A DNA stretch of 64,000 nucleotides, from NCBI GenBank assembly GCA_001600415.1, contig BCJX01000011.1:365029-429028 (forward strand), given 5' to 3'. Below, one piece after another: positions 32,013 to 41,501 of this stretch (within the stretch, counting starts at the first letter, position 1; every line of letters starts with the position of its first letter). The position numbers and the translations under genes were made by a program. This DNA is from Pascua guehoae. Taxonomy: Eukaryota > Basidiomycota > Tremellomycetes > Trichosporonales > Trichosporonaceae. The notes beneath the pieces are model-generated. The model did no database searches and was not told the DNA's origin. It worked only from the letters and a program-made list of their open reading frames with translations.

Positions 32013-33218
32013 ATGGCCACAGTGAGTGCACTCACGACCCACCCCGGCCCTCCACTCGATCTCGAGCTGACCGTACCAGGCCCTGTCGCCATGACCGCAT
32101 CCGCCCCCGCCGCCCCCGCCGCGGCGGTCGTGATCGACGCGGCCATGTTCCCGCACATTATCGAGGCGGTATTTCAGTATGCGCCGCACGCGTCGCTGCT
32201 GGTCCTGCGGCGCGTCTCGCGGGGGTTTCTCGCACGGGCAGATCTGTGCCTCACCGACCACCTCGTCGAGCACGTGGTCGAGTGCGACGATTGGGACGGG
32301 CGCGATGGGCTGGAGCCAGATGGACCGCGTCGACGGCGCGTCCTGACGACATACCTCGATGGGGGGCGCGTTCCGGGGCTTGTGGACGAGGACATTCCCA
32401 TACAGGAACCCGAGGCGGAGACGGACAGAGACGGTGCGGATGCCTGCGCGGCCACGGCAACGTCCAACTGGCTGCCGAGCGCGCTGGGGCGGTATGAGAC
32501 GGTCGACATTGTGTTTGACGGCGCGCGGCGCAAGTTTGGGACCCGCATCGGACTCCCGCCCGCGTACGTGCCGACGCTGCGGTACCGCGGTATCCAGCCT
32601 GGCGACTTTCCGAGTGGCAAGATGCAGAGCGACAAGGTTGTCTTCTTTGTAGGAACGACAAGTGCGCGGTACTCGCCGTTACTCGACTGTTCGTTCTGCG
32701 CCAAACGGCCCTTCAAGGTCGTCATCAACTTTACGTTTACCTGCTGCGACGCACACTCTGGGTGGTACCCCGTCTTTCCGTTTGGTGTGCGGCACGCGCT
32801 CGGCAAAGAGGTCGTGATCATCTTTCACAAGATTACTCCCCCGGGCCACGTCTGCAACCCTATCCCCGTCTCACATACGCTCGGCTTTCTCCTCGGTTTC
32901 GGTATGACTACGGCACGATCCATCGCCCTCGAATCAAAGGTCACGTTTGTGGACATCCATACCCTCAACTTTGCTCCCGTTTCCATTCCCTACGACATCC
33001 AGTTCCCCGTCTTGTATCGACAAACCCAGCCCGATGACCCTTACCGACTAGGCAAGGCCGGTGCACAGCAGGCCATCCTTGAAGCATTCGCCGCACTCCA
33101 CGACAGGAGTGGTTTGGATCCAGCCGTCCTTGACTTTACCGACGTCATGTTCATGTCCAGAGACGAGTATCGCGCCACCCTCGGTCGTGCCGAGTTTGTC
33201 CTCGAGACAGAGGAGTGA
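32013..33218 (+). CDS. F-box-like domain protein, 401 aa
   Basis: Single-exon gene. The start MATVSALTTH is chosen because upstream in-frame sequence looks like 5' leader; MTASAPAAP at 32091 is an alternative. The N-terminal block with AAMFPHIIEAVFQYAPHAS, LLVLRRVSRGFLARAD and the following LTDHLVEHVV has the Leu/Arg-rich helical pattern of an F-box-like substrate adaptor. The rest is a beta-rich domain with repeated VVIIF, KVTFVD and VVFFVG strands and two cysteine clusters (CSFCAKRPF, FTCCDAHSGW). It resembles a family with many members in Trichosporonales; that is family knowledge, and the SCF ligase role is inference. No membrane segment or signal peptide is seen. Confidence 0.75.
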   Translation: MATVSALTTHPGPPLDLELTVPGPVAMTASAPAAPAAAVVIDAAMFPHIIEAVFQYAPHASLLVLRRVSRGFLARADLCLTDHLVEHVVECDDWDGRDGLEPDGPRRRRVLTTYLDGGRVPGLVDEDIPIQEPEAETDRDGADACAATATSNWLPSALGRYETVDIVFDGARRKFGTRIGLPPAYVPTLRYRGIQPGDFPSGKMQSDKVVFFVGTTSARYSPLLDCSFCAKRPFKVVINFTFTCCDAHSGWYPVFPFGVRHALGKEVVIIFHKITPPGHVCNPIPVSHTLGFLLGFGMTTARSIALESKVTFVDIHTLNFAPVSIPYDIQFPVLYRQTQPDDPYRLGKAGAQQAILEAFAALHDRSGLDPAVLDFTDVMFMSRDEYRATLGRAEFVLETEE

Positions 33219-33666
33219 TAGACATGTAGCTTGCTTGCAGTACTAGTGTCATGTGAACTTTGCCGATCGGTGCCGTGCGCACCGTATCTCATCGATCGAA
33301 ATTGGATCCGACTACCGGTGTTTGAGAGTCGAGCAACCATGATCTCTAGCGCAACGAGCTTACGGCACGCGTTACATTCGACGACTGCCACATGTCACTT
33401 CTGTGATCTATGAGAGCGATGGGCTAGATGGTCTGCAAGTTCCTGGATGACGGGGGCCCGCTGTCAACTGGCTCTTGGCGATGGGAATCGAGCAGTGACG
33501 TTGTCTGCCAAGCCTCGAGGAACCTCGAGCGATGTAGTCCTGGACGCCGACGACACTGGATCACTGTACTGTGACCTCTTGATCTGGGAAACAGAACAGC
33601 AAGGGATTCATCAGGGGACCCAAGCATGGCAACAATAACAAACCCATCCAACCAAGATCGATCTCC
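33219..33666. other. Spacer with no gene seen
   Basis: 3' flank of the F-box-like gene. No coding evidence. Confidence 0.45.
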
Positions 33667-33671
33667 AAAAA
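33667..33671 (-). terminator. RNA polymerase III terminator of tRNA-Ser
   Basis: Five consecutive T on the minus strand, starting 6 nt after the discriminator base of the tRNA. Confidence 0.8.
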
Positions 33672-33676
33672 GGATT

Positions 33677-33772
33677 CGACGTTGACATGATTCGAACATG
33701 CGCTCCCGAAGGAAGTTGATTTTAGAACGACTCGGTTCTAGTCAACCGCGTTAACCACTCCGCCACAACGCC
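33677..33772 (-). tRNA. tRNA-Ser (anticodon AGA) with 15-nt intron
   Basis: A full cloverleaf can be drawn. The acceptor stem is GGCGTTG with CAACGTC (one G-U pair), discriminator G. The D arm contains GGCGGAGTGGTTAACGC. The anticodon stem is GTTGA/TCAAC with loop CTAGAA-A, so anticodon AGA. The long variable arm TTCC-TTCG-GGAG and the T arm GCATG-TTCGAAT-CATGT complete it. A 15-nt intron at 33721-33735 sits after position 37, the canonical place, and contains TTCT, complementary to the anticodon region. Long variable arm, G discriminator and anticodon all agree on serine. Mature length is about 81 nt before CCA addition. It decodes UCU and UCC. Confidence 0.95.
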
Positions 33773-35366
33773 TTTTACGTAATAGAGTTGCCGGGATGGC
33801 TCATAACGGAGCCCATTGTTTGTGGCCGGCACTCCCCTTGACGCCCACATTGGGGCGGCCAGAAGGGGACTGCTCCTCCTCGTCATCTCGTTGGCAAGGA
33901 TGTTGTTGCGTCCTTCGCATCGGGAACTGATCTTCTTAAGCATTGTGTTTCCGATCGAGCTACCATGCAGGGTTGCAGGGCGTGAAGAGTTGTCAGCTGA
34001 TCCGCCGACCTCGTGACCAGTGGTGATAGATCTCATTCTCGAATGGCATTGACAACAGACTGGCAGGATCCCTGGCGATATCGGCGTCGCCATAGCCAAC
34101 GGTGACTACCGTGCCAGCACCTATGACATACTGTAATTGAGTACCACTGCTTGGGAGCATCCACGTGCGCTCTGGGTGTAACCTACATGACGTGGGCCAT
34201 GTCCTCGTCGTCAATGGAAGTGCCACAGTGGTGGTCGTTGGGCTGGTGCTATAGGAGGATAGCAGAGCCGAGTACGAGTCCGAGCACGCGATAGCACTAT
34301 CGTGGCCACGGTTCAGCTGCCTTGTCATGGTGTGGAGTAGACGTTCCTGTAAAAAGAGGGTGTGGGTTTGCCATGTGCCATGTGTTTGTTGATAAAGTTT
34401 GTACCCAGTTTGTATCCCATACCGTTGCATGCCGCCATAGATCCCACGTTGGGCAATTTGCAAGTCATGCATGATGATTCCAACGACGACCGATGACCAG
34501 TAGTGGCCCGCCCGACTGGCGAGCCCGATGGACACAAACGGTAACCGAACATGGAGGATCCAGGCAAACGACAAGCGGACCGAGGCGGTCCAGGCACGAC
34601 CTCTTTGGTCCGAAGTAGCAACTCGAAGGGGGAATTGCACGGTTTGGCATAACATAAACATGCCCGTTGTGGTAGGTCGTGTCATTGTTCTTCCAGGACC
34701 GCTATCAAGATGGGGTCGGGCGCTGGCAACTCTATTTGAGGGTGGCACTTGGGACAAAGTTGGGCGTGGCGGTTCGTCTTGGGCGTGCAGGAGGGGGATT
34801 GATAGTTGTTGGATGTGTGGGGCAGTGTGACTGTGGGGCACTTTGCGGCAACGTGGAGCACGTGTAGCAAGCGGCAAGCGGCACCAGCAGGCAAGCGGAT
34901 GCATGCAGGACATGTGAATGGGGGAGAGTGATGCTGCATGCGTTGACTGGCCTGCGTGTGTGTGTGTGTGTGGGTGGGTGGGGAATGATGTGGACGTATT
35001 CTATCCAACAACGCAAGAAAGGAGGATGCGTCTCTGCAAGGTAACAAGTGGCACGGGTGGCGAGCATGATCGTGTGACATGTGACTTGTTGTTGCAACGA
35101 GCAGACGCAGGCAACACACGCATTGTTTACGGACGGACCAAGGAGAAATCTGTTCTAGCTGACAATGTGCACTGCGTACTCTTGATGCAGCCTGACAGAT
35201 GGACAAATCGGACGGATTCGGGGAAAAGGCAACAAATAGTCGATCTTGTTGAAAACATCTATTACATACATTGTAGATGTACTCGTACAACAACAGGCAG
35301 CAAAGGAGCACACAGTGCTCGACTTGGCTCTGTTCCCGCCGGGTTTCTTTGTATCTAGGGTTTGGT
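33773..35366. other. Gene-poor stretch of 1.6 kb
   Basis: Minus-strand frames at 33993-34913 and 33722-34099 have protein-like pieces (for example QYVIGAGTVVTVGYGDADI and GNTMLKKISSRCEGRNN) but no recognisable family or clear start. They may be a decayed gene. A GT repeat lies at 34956-34972. I make no gene call. Confidence 0.35.
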
Positions 35367-35702
35367 CTATCTGCTGTCGCCACTGTCTGATGAGGTCTGC
35401 GACGATTCTGATCGAGCGTCCGACTGGTCGTCAAACTCGTCGCAGAGATGCAACTGCAGAGCGTTGGAGAGCTGCAAGGGAGTTAGCGGATGTTCCTTTT
35501 GGATGTTGAGCGGGGGGCGTGCGGGACTCACATTGTTGCCAAAATCTCTTTCGTTGGAGCGCATGCTGTTGAGCGGTGTGGATGGGCGCGAACGGACGTG
35601 GGCAAGCTCGACCAGCGAGGGCACGCGTGAGAGCGGTGGGAGTGGGACCGTCCGCCTGCGGTTGGGTGTGGGAGGCAGGTCGAGGTGGTGGGAGTTGTAC
35701 AT
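35367..35702 (-). CDS. Small Ser/Pro-rich protein, about 91 aa
   Basis: Two exons, 35702-35532 and 35471-35367, separated by a 60-nt intron with a GTGAGT donor and TTGCAG acceptor. The intron length is a multiple of three and has no stop, so unspliced message would also be read (111 aa). The product begins MYNSHHLDLPPTPNRRR, continues with Pro- and Ser-rich sequence containing PPLSRVPSLVELAHVRSRP, and ends in a Ser/Asp/Glu-rich tail (DEFDDQSDARSESSQ). The RRRTVPLP and RVPSL stretches look like basic phosphosite contexts. No domain is recognised. The 5' flank on this strand is pyrimidine-rich, as for other genes here. Confidence 0.6.
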   Translation of the reverse strand: MYNSHHLDLPPTPNRRRTVPLPPLSRVPSLVELAHVRSRPSTPLNSMRSNERDFGNNVSPARPPLNIQKEHPLTPLQLSNALQLHLCDEFDDQSDARSESSQTSSDSGDSR

Positions 35703-38562
35703 GTTGGGTGGATGGGGTGGGGGTGAGGTGAATGATGGGTGTTGCGTGGGTATTGTCTACGAGGAACAAAGGAGCTCGGTGTTGTTGGTAGTGTTGGGGA
35801 TGGGTCCCGGTTGTGGGGGGTGGTGGGGACCTGAAGTGCGGAGTGTGGCTGCGATGGGTGAAGAAACCAAGCGAGCTCGGGACAACTGGACCTTTTGTAG
35901 TGTTCCACAAGGCTGGATCGTTGTGTCGAGGAGTCTGGGAGTTTGCGACAAAGGAGTGCCAAGGGGGCGGACCTGGATATGATGGGGGGGGCTCGGTGGA
36001 TAAACGTGGATAAAGCTTAGGTGGCTGGGCTGGGGGATGAAACACCTCGTGCTTTCCGTACTGGTCTCTTGGGATCGTGACAATATCCTCTTGTTTCTGT
36101 CTTTAAGGTTTCGCCACCCCCGATCCGGGCTCACCGACCGGCTTGCTAGTCGTAACCACCGGCCCAAACGTCGTAAACTGTTCGTAAACGGCCGGGACGG
36201 CTGGCCGGTCTTGTCAAACAGGGCACTCGTACGCGGTGTGCGCGGCGGCGTAGGGCCCAGTGCGTACGCGGGGTACGCGGAATGGCAGCTTGAAAGGCTT
36301 TCAAGGCCCGCATGCCTTGTGATGCCGTACCTAACAGCTAGTGAGCAGAGGATAGGAGAGGAGCAGGGAGGAGTGCCAGGTATTGTTTAGGCGCCGCGAT
36401 GACTACTGCCCGGTTCCTTGGGATAATGACTCTGCAGGCGGTGGAGCTTGAACGGGACCTGACATGGTGGGACCTGTGCTCAGCTCGGTCTCTTGTCGTG
36501 GCAGAGCAGAAGCACAGAAAAAAAAAAACAGAGAGATACATACGTACCAGACCCCGACGAGATCCGCCGCGTGCGCGCGCAGCAAAGTGACCGAGCACAC
36601 ACAAGCCATCAGGCTGGCGCGGCCAGGCACAGTATGCATACATTGTTTGGTGAGTGGAAGCTCGCGCGGCGTAAAGGCGTATCGCCCGCACACCAACCCA
36701 GGCAAACCGAGCCGTGTTACAGTGCAGGTACGTACATCCGGGCCACGTTGTGGTCGGGACGTGGTCGCGCGCAAGGCACATGGCGGCGTCGACGGGGCTG
36801 ACTACTCGTCTAGTGACTCTGGAGCGGCGTCGCCGACGCGGCCCAGAATCGGGATGCATGCGCTTTAGTCTGGTCCACATCCCGGCTTCTCCAGGGCCGC
36901 CCCCCACCCCCCTCGGGGGTACAGGCTCATAGCCAGCTTTAGCAGCTAGCCCAGACGCTAGACCCGAGCGTCGCATGTCGCACACGTACAAATCCGAGGC
37001 TGGCATTCCTGGGGAACAAGGTGTTTCGTCTGTGCCCCACCGGCCGCCGTCTACCCTAAGGGCCGGCCTTGTCAGCGGCTCTCCTCCCTGCTTTGCATGG
37101 GCCCTGCACCATCCCTGCATACCGGCGGTTGGCATGGCAGCATGACAGCATGCATCCGGGGCCAACAGAATAGATTCCCATGGCTCCAACAGAACGACCT
37201 GATAGACTCTCACCGTGCCTGAACAACTAGGTACAGCATGTTCGGTGCCTGACTAGCCTCGGTCGAAAGCACTAGCGATCTCTGTTGACATCTGACCGCC
37301 GACGGCCGCCTAGTCTCTGGGTCTTGTGGCGACGCCAGACCAACTCGCTCATCGGTATCGGGGCACAAACACTGCAGCCATCTCTCGGTGCACCGCCATG
37401 CCTATCGCTCGTCGTCAACACTCTCGGCATGCTCTCACTTGTGCTCATCGCCCTCGTTCCGTCCGTTCTCGTCACGCCCGAGGCTGGCTGGCAGTCTGCG
37501 CCTCGTCGTCCTTGTCGTCGTCGTCGTCCTCTTTACCTACCTTGCAAAAGGCGAGTCACCCTTGTCGTCATCGTTGGCCGACAGTTGTTTGTGTCAACAC
37601 TTGCTAGTGTGCGATTCGCAGCAGACGCTGGGAATATTCCATCAGAACGAGGGTGGTGACAAACACTCGGCAAAGGGCCGGAATGGGGTGGCGGCCACCG
37701 GGTTATTCTGATAACAAAGGTGCGGCTTGGAAGGGGTCACGCGCGGCAGCAGTCGTGGTGGCTGGTCTGGGACGGTGGTTGCGGATCCAAGCTGCGCGTG
37801 GCACCCAAGAGCAGGACAGCAGCAGTAGTGAAGCACGACTCCTATGTAGCAGCCATTGTCAGAGATGCGCGATACACTGCATTGCCGGTTGTCTCTGCGA
37901 GTTATCCTCTGTGCCTCACTCTCTTTCAACAGATTCCATTCATTCCAGAGAATCAACAAGCTGTTATCTTTGGCGTGCCACATGCCACAATCCTGGGTGC
38001 CACTTGGCAACTGTTGCCTGTTACGGCCTGTTGTTTGTTTGTTTGTTGAGCGGTAGTCAGGGTGATGGCCCACCGGGTTTGAACAGATTCAAAGCCAAAC
38101 ACGGTCCGGGGTTGTGGAACGGCCCTGCTATCCCTGCTCGCCCTGCTCACCGACCGACCCCTGCCTGCCCCAACTGACATGGTCGCTTGTCCCTGCAAGC
38201 CGGCTCAGCGATCGGCGACAGTAGTCAAGTGATCTGGTGGGCCGCTACGGCCACTAGTTTAATTGAACGCCGGGGCAGTATCGGCATGGCATGGCGGCAC
38301 CGGGTTGTTTAGCTGTGGGGCAGGAACCCGCCCCCGCGGTCCTGGTCTAGACAACAGGGTGATGGCATGGTGACAACATCTACAGTATTCTTCAGACTTC
38401 TACCACGGCTCGACTTCTGCATCCGCTCCCCGAATCGTTTTCCTGGGAGAGCCCGGCGGTTGGCCTGCCCGGAGTAACTTTGTATGTTTGTGCTTGCGTC
38501 GGCGCTAACGAAAGAGTGTTGGATATTCTCGCGCGCGACTCGACAAGAGAGTGTGTACGGCT
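35703..38562. other. Gene-poor stretch of 2.9 kb
   Basis: No firm gene. On the plus strand around 37,390-37,710 a 107-residue frame includes a hydrophobic run (LVVLVVVVVLFTYLAKG), but codon use and neighbours do not support a call. A poly-A run of 10 is at 36518-36527 and a TTTG repeat at about 38030-38048. Confidence 0.4.
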
Positions 38563-39003
38563 TTAGCGCAACCGGTCCCAGTAGTCTTCGCCCCACCGGC
38601 CGTCGCCGCAGTACAGCCCGTCATTGTCGGGCTCGCTCCGCGCCACGTCGAGCGACCACTTGTAGATTGCCTTCCAGCTGCGCCCGCGCACCATCTTGCG
38701 GTTCTCCCAGTCGTCCACCTGCTTGATGCGCGCCAAGTCGTGCCGCGACGGCCGGTCCTTCTTGCCCTAGCCCGTCAGTATCCGCATACCTCGGCGGATA
38801 GTTCCGGTGCGGAAACACAAAAAAGCACTAGCAGCGTGACATTTGTCGAATGTTGTAGAATGCAGGCGATGGGGTGACTATCCAATCCAGTGTTTGTCGT
38901 GCATTCACTTCCAAACCATTGTAATTTGACTCACCGAGAAAGGGGACGGTGTCAGCGTGAGAGCTGGCAGCTTTGGGATCACGAAGCGAGGAAAGCCCGG
39001 CAT
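38563..39003 (-). CDS. Small basic protein, 90 aa
   Basis: Two exons, 39003-38935 and 38766-38563, joined in phase 0 across a 168-nt intron (GTGAGT donor, CTAG acceptor). The product begins MPGFPRFVIPKLPALTLTP, a short amphipathic or targeting-like leader. It continues KKDRPSRHDLARIKQVDDWE, then a Trp-rich part (GRSWKAIYKWSLDVA, GRWGEDYWDRLR). Exon 2 has strong GC3 codon bias and regular spacing of aromatic residues, which makes it convincing as coding. The exon 1 choice rests on splice consensus and frame. No family is recognised. Confidence 0.62.
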
Positions 39004-40188
39004 GGTTGGGTTGAATGGCGGTCGACGGTCGGTTGAGAGAAAGAAAGAGCGAGCGCAATGGCAAAAAAGACATCCCCCACGAATATCTGTTGTTGAAGCC
39101 ATGGTGTTGATCAATGGTGGACCGAGGTGCGGTGGAGTGGAGAGTGCGTGTGCAGTGTGCATCTGGATATTGCTGTGGCTGTGCATGGATGGATCTGAAT
39201 GTCTTGGGGCAATAGATGTCTTGTGACGCAAAGATAAGATCTCGTGTGATCTCGCAGATCACACCTCTCCGTGCACGGGATCTGCGATCTGCCGCCTACC
39301 GTGGAGCCGTGGCTCCAAAATTGCATCCGGCTTTCGGGCATGAAGCACATGCTGCATGCTGCACTGCATAGGTGCTGCTGTCGGCCCAACATTTGCCCGA
39401 GTTGCATGTATGTACCGGCCGTGGAGCGGATCATGGATGCGATCGCCCGCAATACAGAGAACATGATCATACTGATGATCATGATGAGTGACAACTCCGA
39501 CTCCTCCAAGTTTGCCACCGTCATGCCTCCCTCTCCTCTGCGGGTAGTGTCCGTGGCTTCCAACCCAAAGCTGCCTTCCTTCTGGTCATCTGGAGCGAGC
39601 AGGCCCATTCTGGGGCCCTCGGACATGTAGTCGACGCCTCCAAGATGGCGGATTCCGCTTTGGGCAGAATGCCCACAGCCGGTACGCGGGGCCTGCGGAC
39701 CTCGTGCCTTAATCAAAGATATCATGTCAATAGCCAGGTCTAGATGTCTGATATTGGGATGGCAATTGGATTGGCATCGAGCCTATGTCGCGACGTCAAC
39801 ATTCCCGCTTGAGCCCGTTGCGCATTGGGGTGCTTGGCACAGGTCGGGGGTGTGGGTGCCAGGGAAAGGTCAGATCATGTGTTCGTTGGCAATTTGGCGG
39901 CTATCCGCGAGGTGCGAATATCCTGCTCGTGCCTAATGGTGTTCGTAAAGCAGGTGTGATATGGGATCATGTAAATCCATGCCATGCAAATGTAATGCTA
40001 TGTGAATGCCAGTATAGTGGTAGGTAATGCGGATGCAGATAAGACTACAGTGTTGTGTGTGTGTGTGTGTGGGTGGGTGATGCGGGGAAGATATTATGAG
40101 CCACTGTATGGACCGATCTTTTGTTATTTGTGCTACATTGCCGTCGCGTGGTGTGCAAGCACGGCAGCTGGGCGCATTCGACCCGCGC
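39004..40188. other. Non-coding stretch of 1.2 kb
   Basis: Promoter side of the 90-residue protein gene and 3' flank of the next reverse-strand gene. A GT microsatellite lies at about 40054-40070. No gene supported. Confidence 0.45.
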
Positions 40189-40465
40189 TTAGGGTTTCGA
40201 AGCGTACGACGAGTACGACGTGTACATCTGGTCCGCGCCGTACTGGGCAGGCACCGTGTTGGTGAACGACAGCGTCTGCGGGCCGGTGCTGTAAGTCACG
40301 ACCGTGGGCTCGGGTTCCACCTGGTAGTTGGCAGTGGGCAGGTTGTTGTAGTGGATTGCGTTGCCCCAGTACTGTGATAAGGGTAAGTACGGAAGGGATG
40401 GATTGACAACCATAACTCACCTGCGCGTCCGAGATGGGGGCGGTGGCGTTGTTGTTGGTGGACAT
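40189..40465 (-). CDS. Small Asn/Tyr/Thr-rich protein, 75 aa
   Basis: Two exons, 40465-40421 and 40371-40189 (15 and 61 codons with stop), phase-0 join, GTGAGT donor, TCACAG acceptor, intron 49 nt. The product begins MSTNNNATAPISDAQ, continues YWGNAIHYNNLPTANYQ, and ends TSYSSYASKP. It is polar, Tyr-rich, uncharged overall, without a signal peptide or membrane segment. I do not recognise it. The compact structure, canonical splice sites and pyrimidine-rich leader suggest a genuine small gene. Confidence 0.6.
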
Positions 40466-41330
40466 GGTAGGGACTGCTTGGATATGAGGGAGAGGCGTTG
40501 CTCGATGGAGTTGGAGTGGGTGCAGTGGTTTTTTTTTGTGTTTGTGTTTGTGTGCGGAGACCGGAGTTGGTGGGTGATCGTGGACAAGGATGTCCAGGAC
40601 GTTTAATATACCTTTTGCAATGGGCTCGCAAGGGAGTCGAGTCGGCGGCCTTCGGAGGCCATCGAGGTCGCTGCGCATGCGGGAGCAAGCCAGGTGCGAG
40701 ATAATGGGTGCGAGAGCAGGTCAACGAGGCCGACAACGAGGCAGGTTGCAACGGCGGACAATGAGCGTGGGAAATGGCCTGGCCGTCGTGTGCACTGCGT
40801 ATGTTGTGTACTCGAGGGGTTGCTGCATGCTTTCGACGAGGACGAATGGTCAAGAGGACAAGCAAGGCGCGTGCATTGCGAGAGCGAGCCCTTTGTCTTC
40901 ATTGGGCAAGGTTGGCATGTTGACAGGCTTATGGTGTGGAACTGAGCGCCGCCACGCCGCCACAAGGCACACACAGGGGTTAGTATTTGTGATAAACAAT
41001 AAACAATCAGTCGTCGCTCGCGGCGCATTGCACATTGTAAGGAATTAATACACACGGGGATGTGCTGCCCACCTGCAGGTAGCCCCGTTGCTATCGCTCC
41101 TACTCTTGAGTTGGGGACGGGGAGTAGCGTGTTGTGTGCAATTGTGCGTTTATCGTTGCATGCAATGGTATTCACTTTCTTCGCGCCACACGTGTGGCCA
41201 CACAAAGAGCAGAGCATTGTGCATGGCGTCAGCCACAATGGTGGGGGGACAGTAGTAGTGGTGTGAGACGGAAGCAAAATGACGTCATTGGCGCAAGACT
41301 GCGTACGGTCATCGCCGGCGAAGACGGCGT

Positions 41331-41366
<36 letters not shown>

Positions 41367-41501
41367 GCGGGTGGGTGGGTGGCAAGCGCTGCATGTGGGG
41401 TGCTGCCTGTGTGCATGTGTGGAGGCGTTCCACAGTGATTCCAACTCATGCTAACGCTCCATCCACGTTGCCACCACACGTCTACTCCACACACTCCCAC
41501 C
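40466..41501. other. Divergent promoter region of 1.0 kb
   Basis: Lies between the 75-residue protein gene (-) and the aminopeptidase gene (+). A (CA)16 microsatellite at 41332-41364 is about 140 nt upstream of the aminopeptidase start. No coding region supported. Confidence 0.45.
41332..41364. repeat. (CA)n dinucleotide repeat
   Basis: About 16 uninterrupted CA units in the promoter region of the aminopeptidase P gene. Confidence 0.95.

Noticed and set aside
37388..37711. Possible 107-residue single-pass membrane protein
   Set aside because: The only support is one hydrophobic run from a GTC/GTT-rich stretch; no splice sites, family or leader features.
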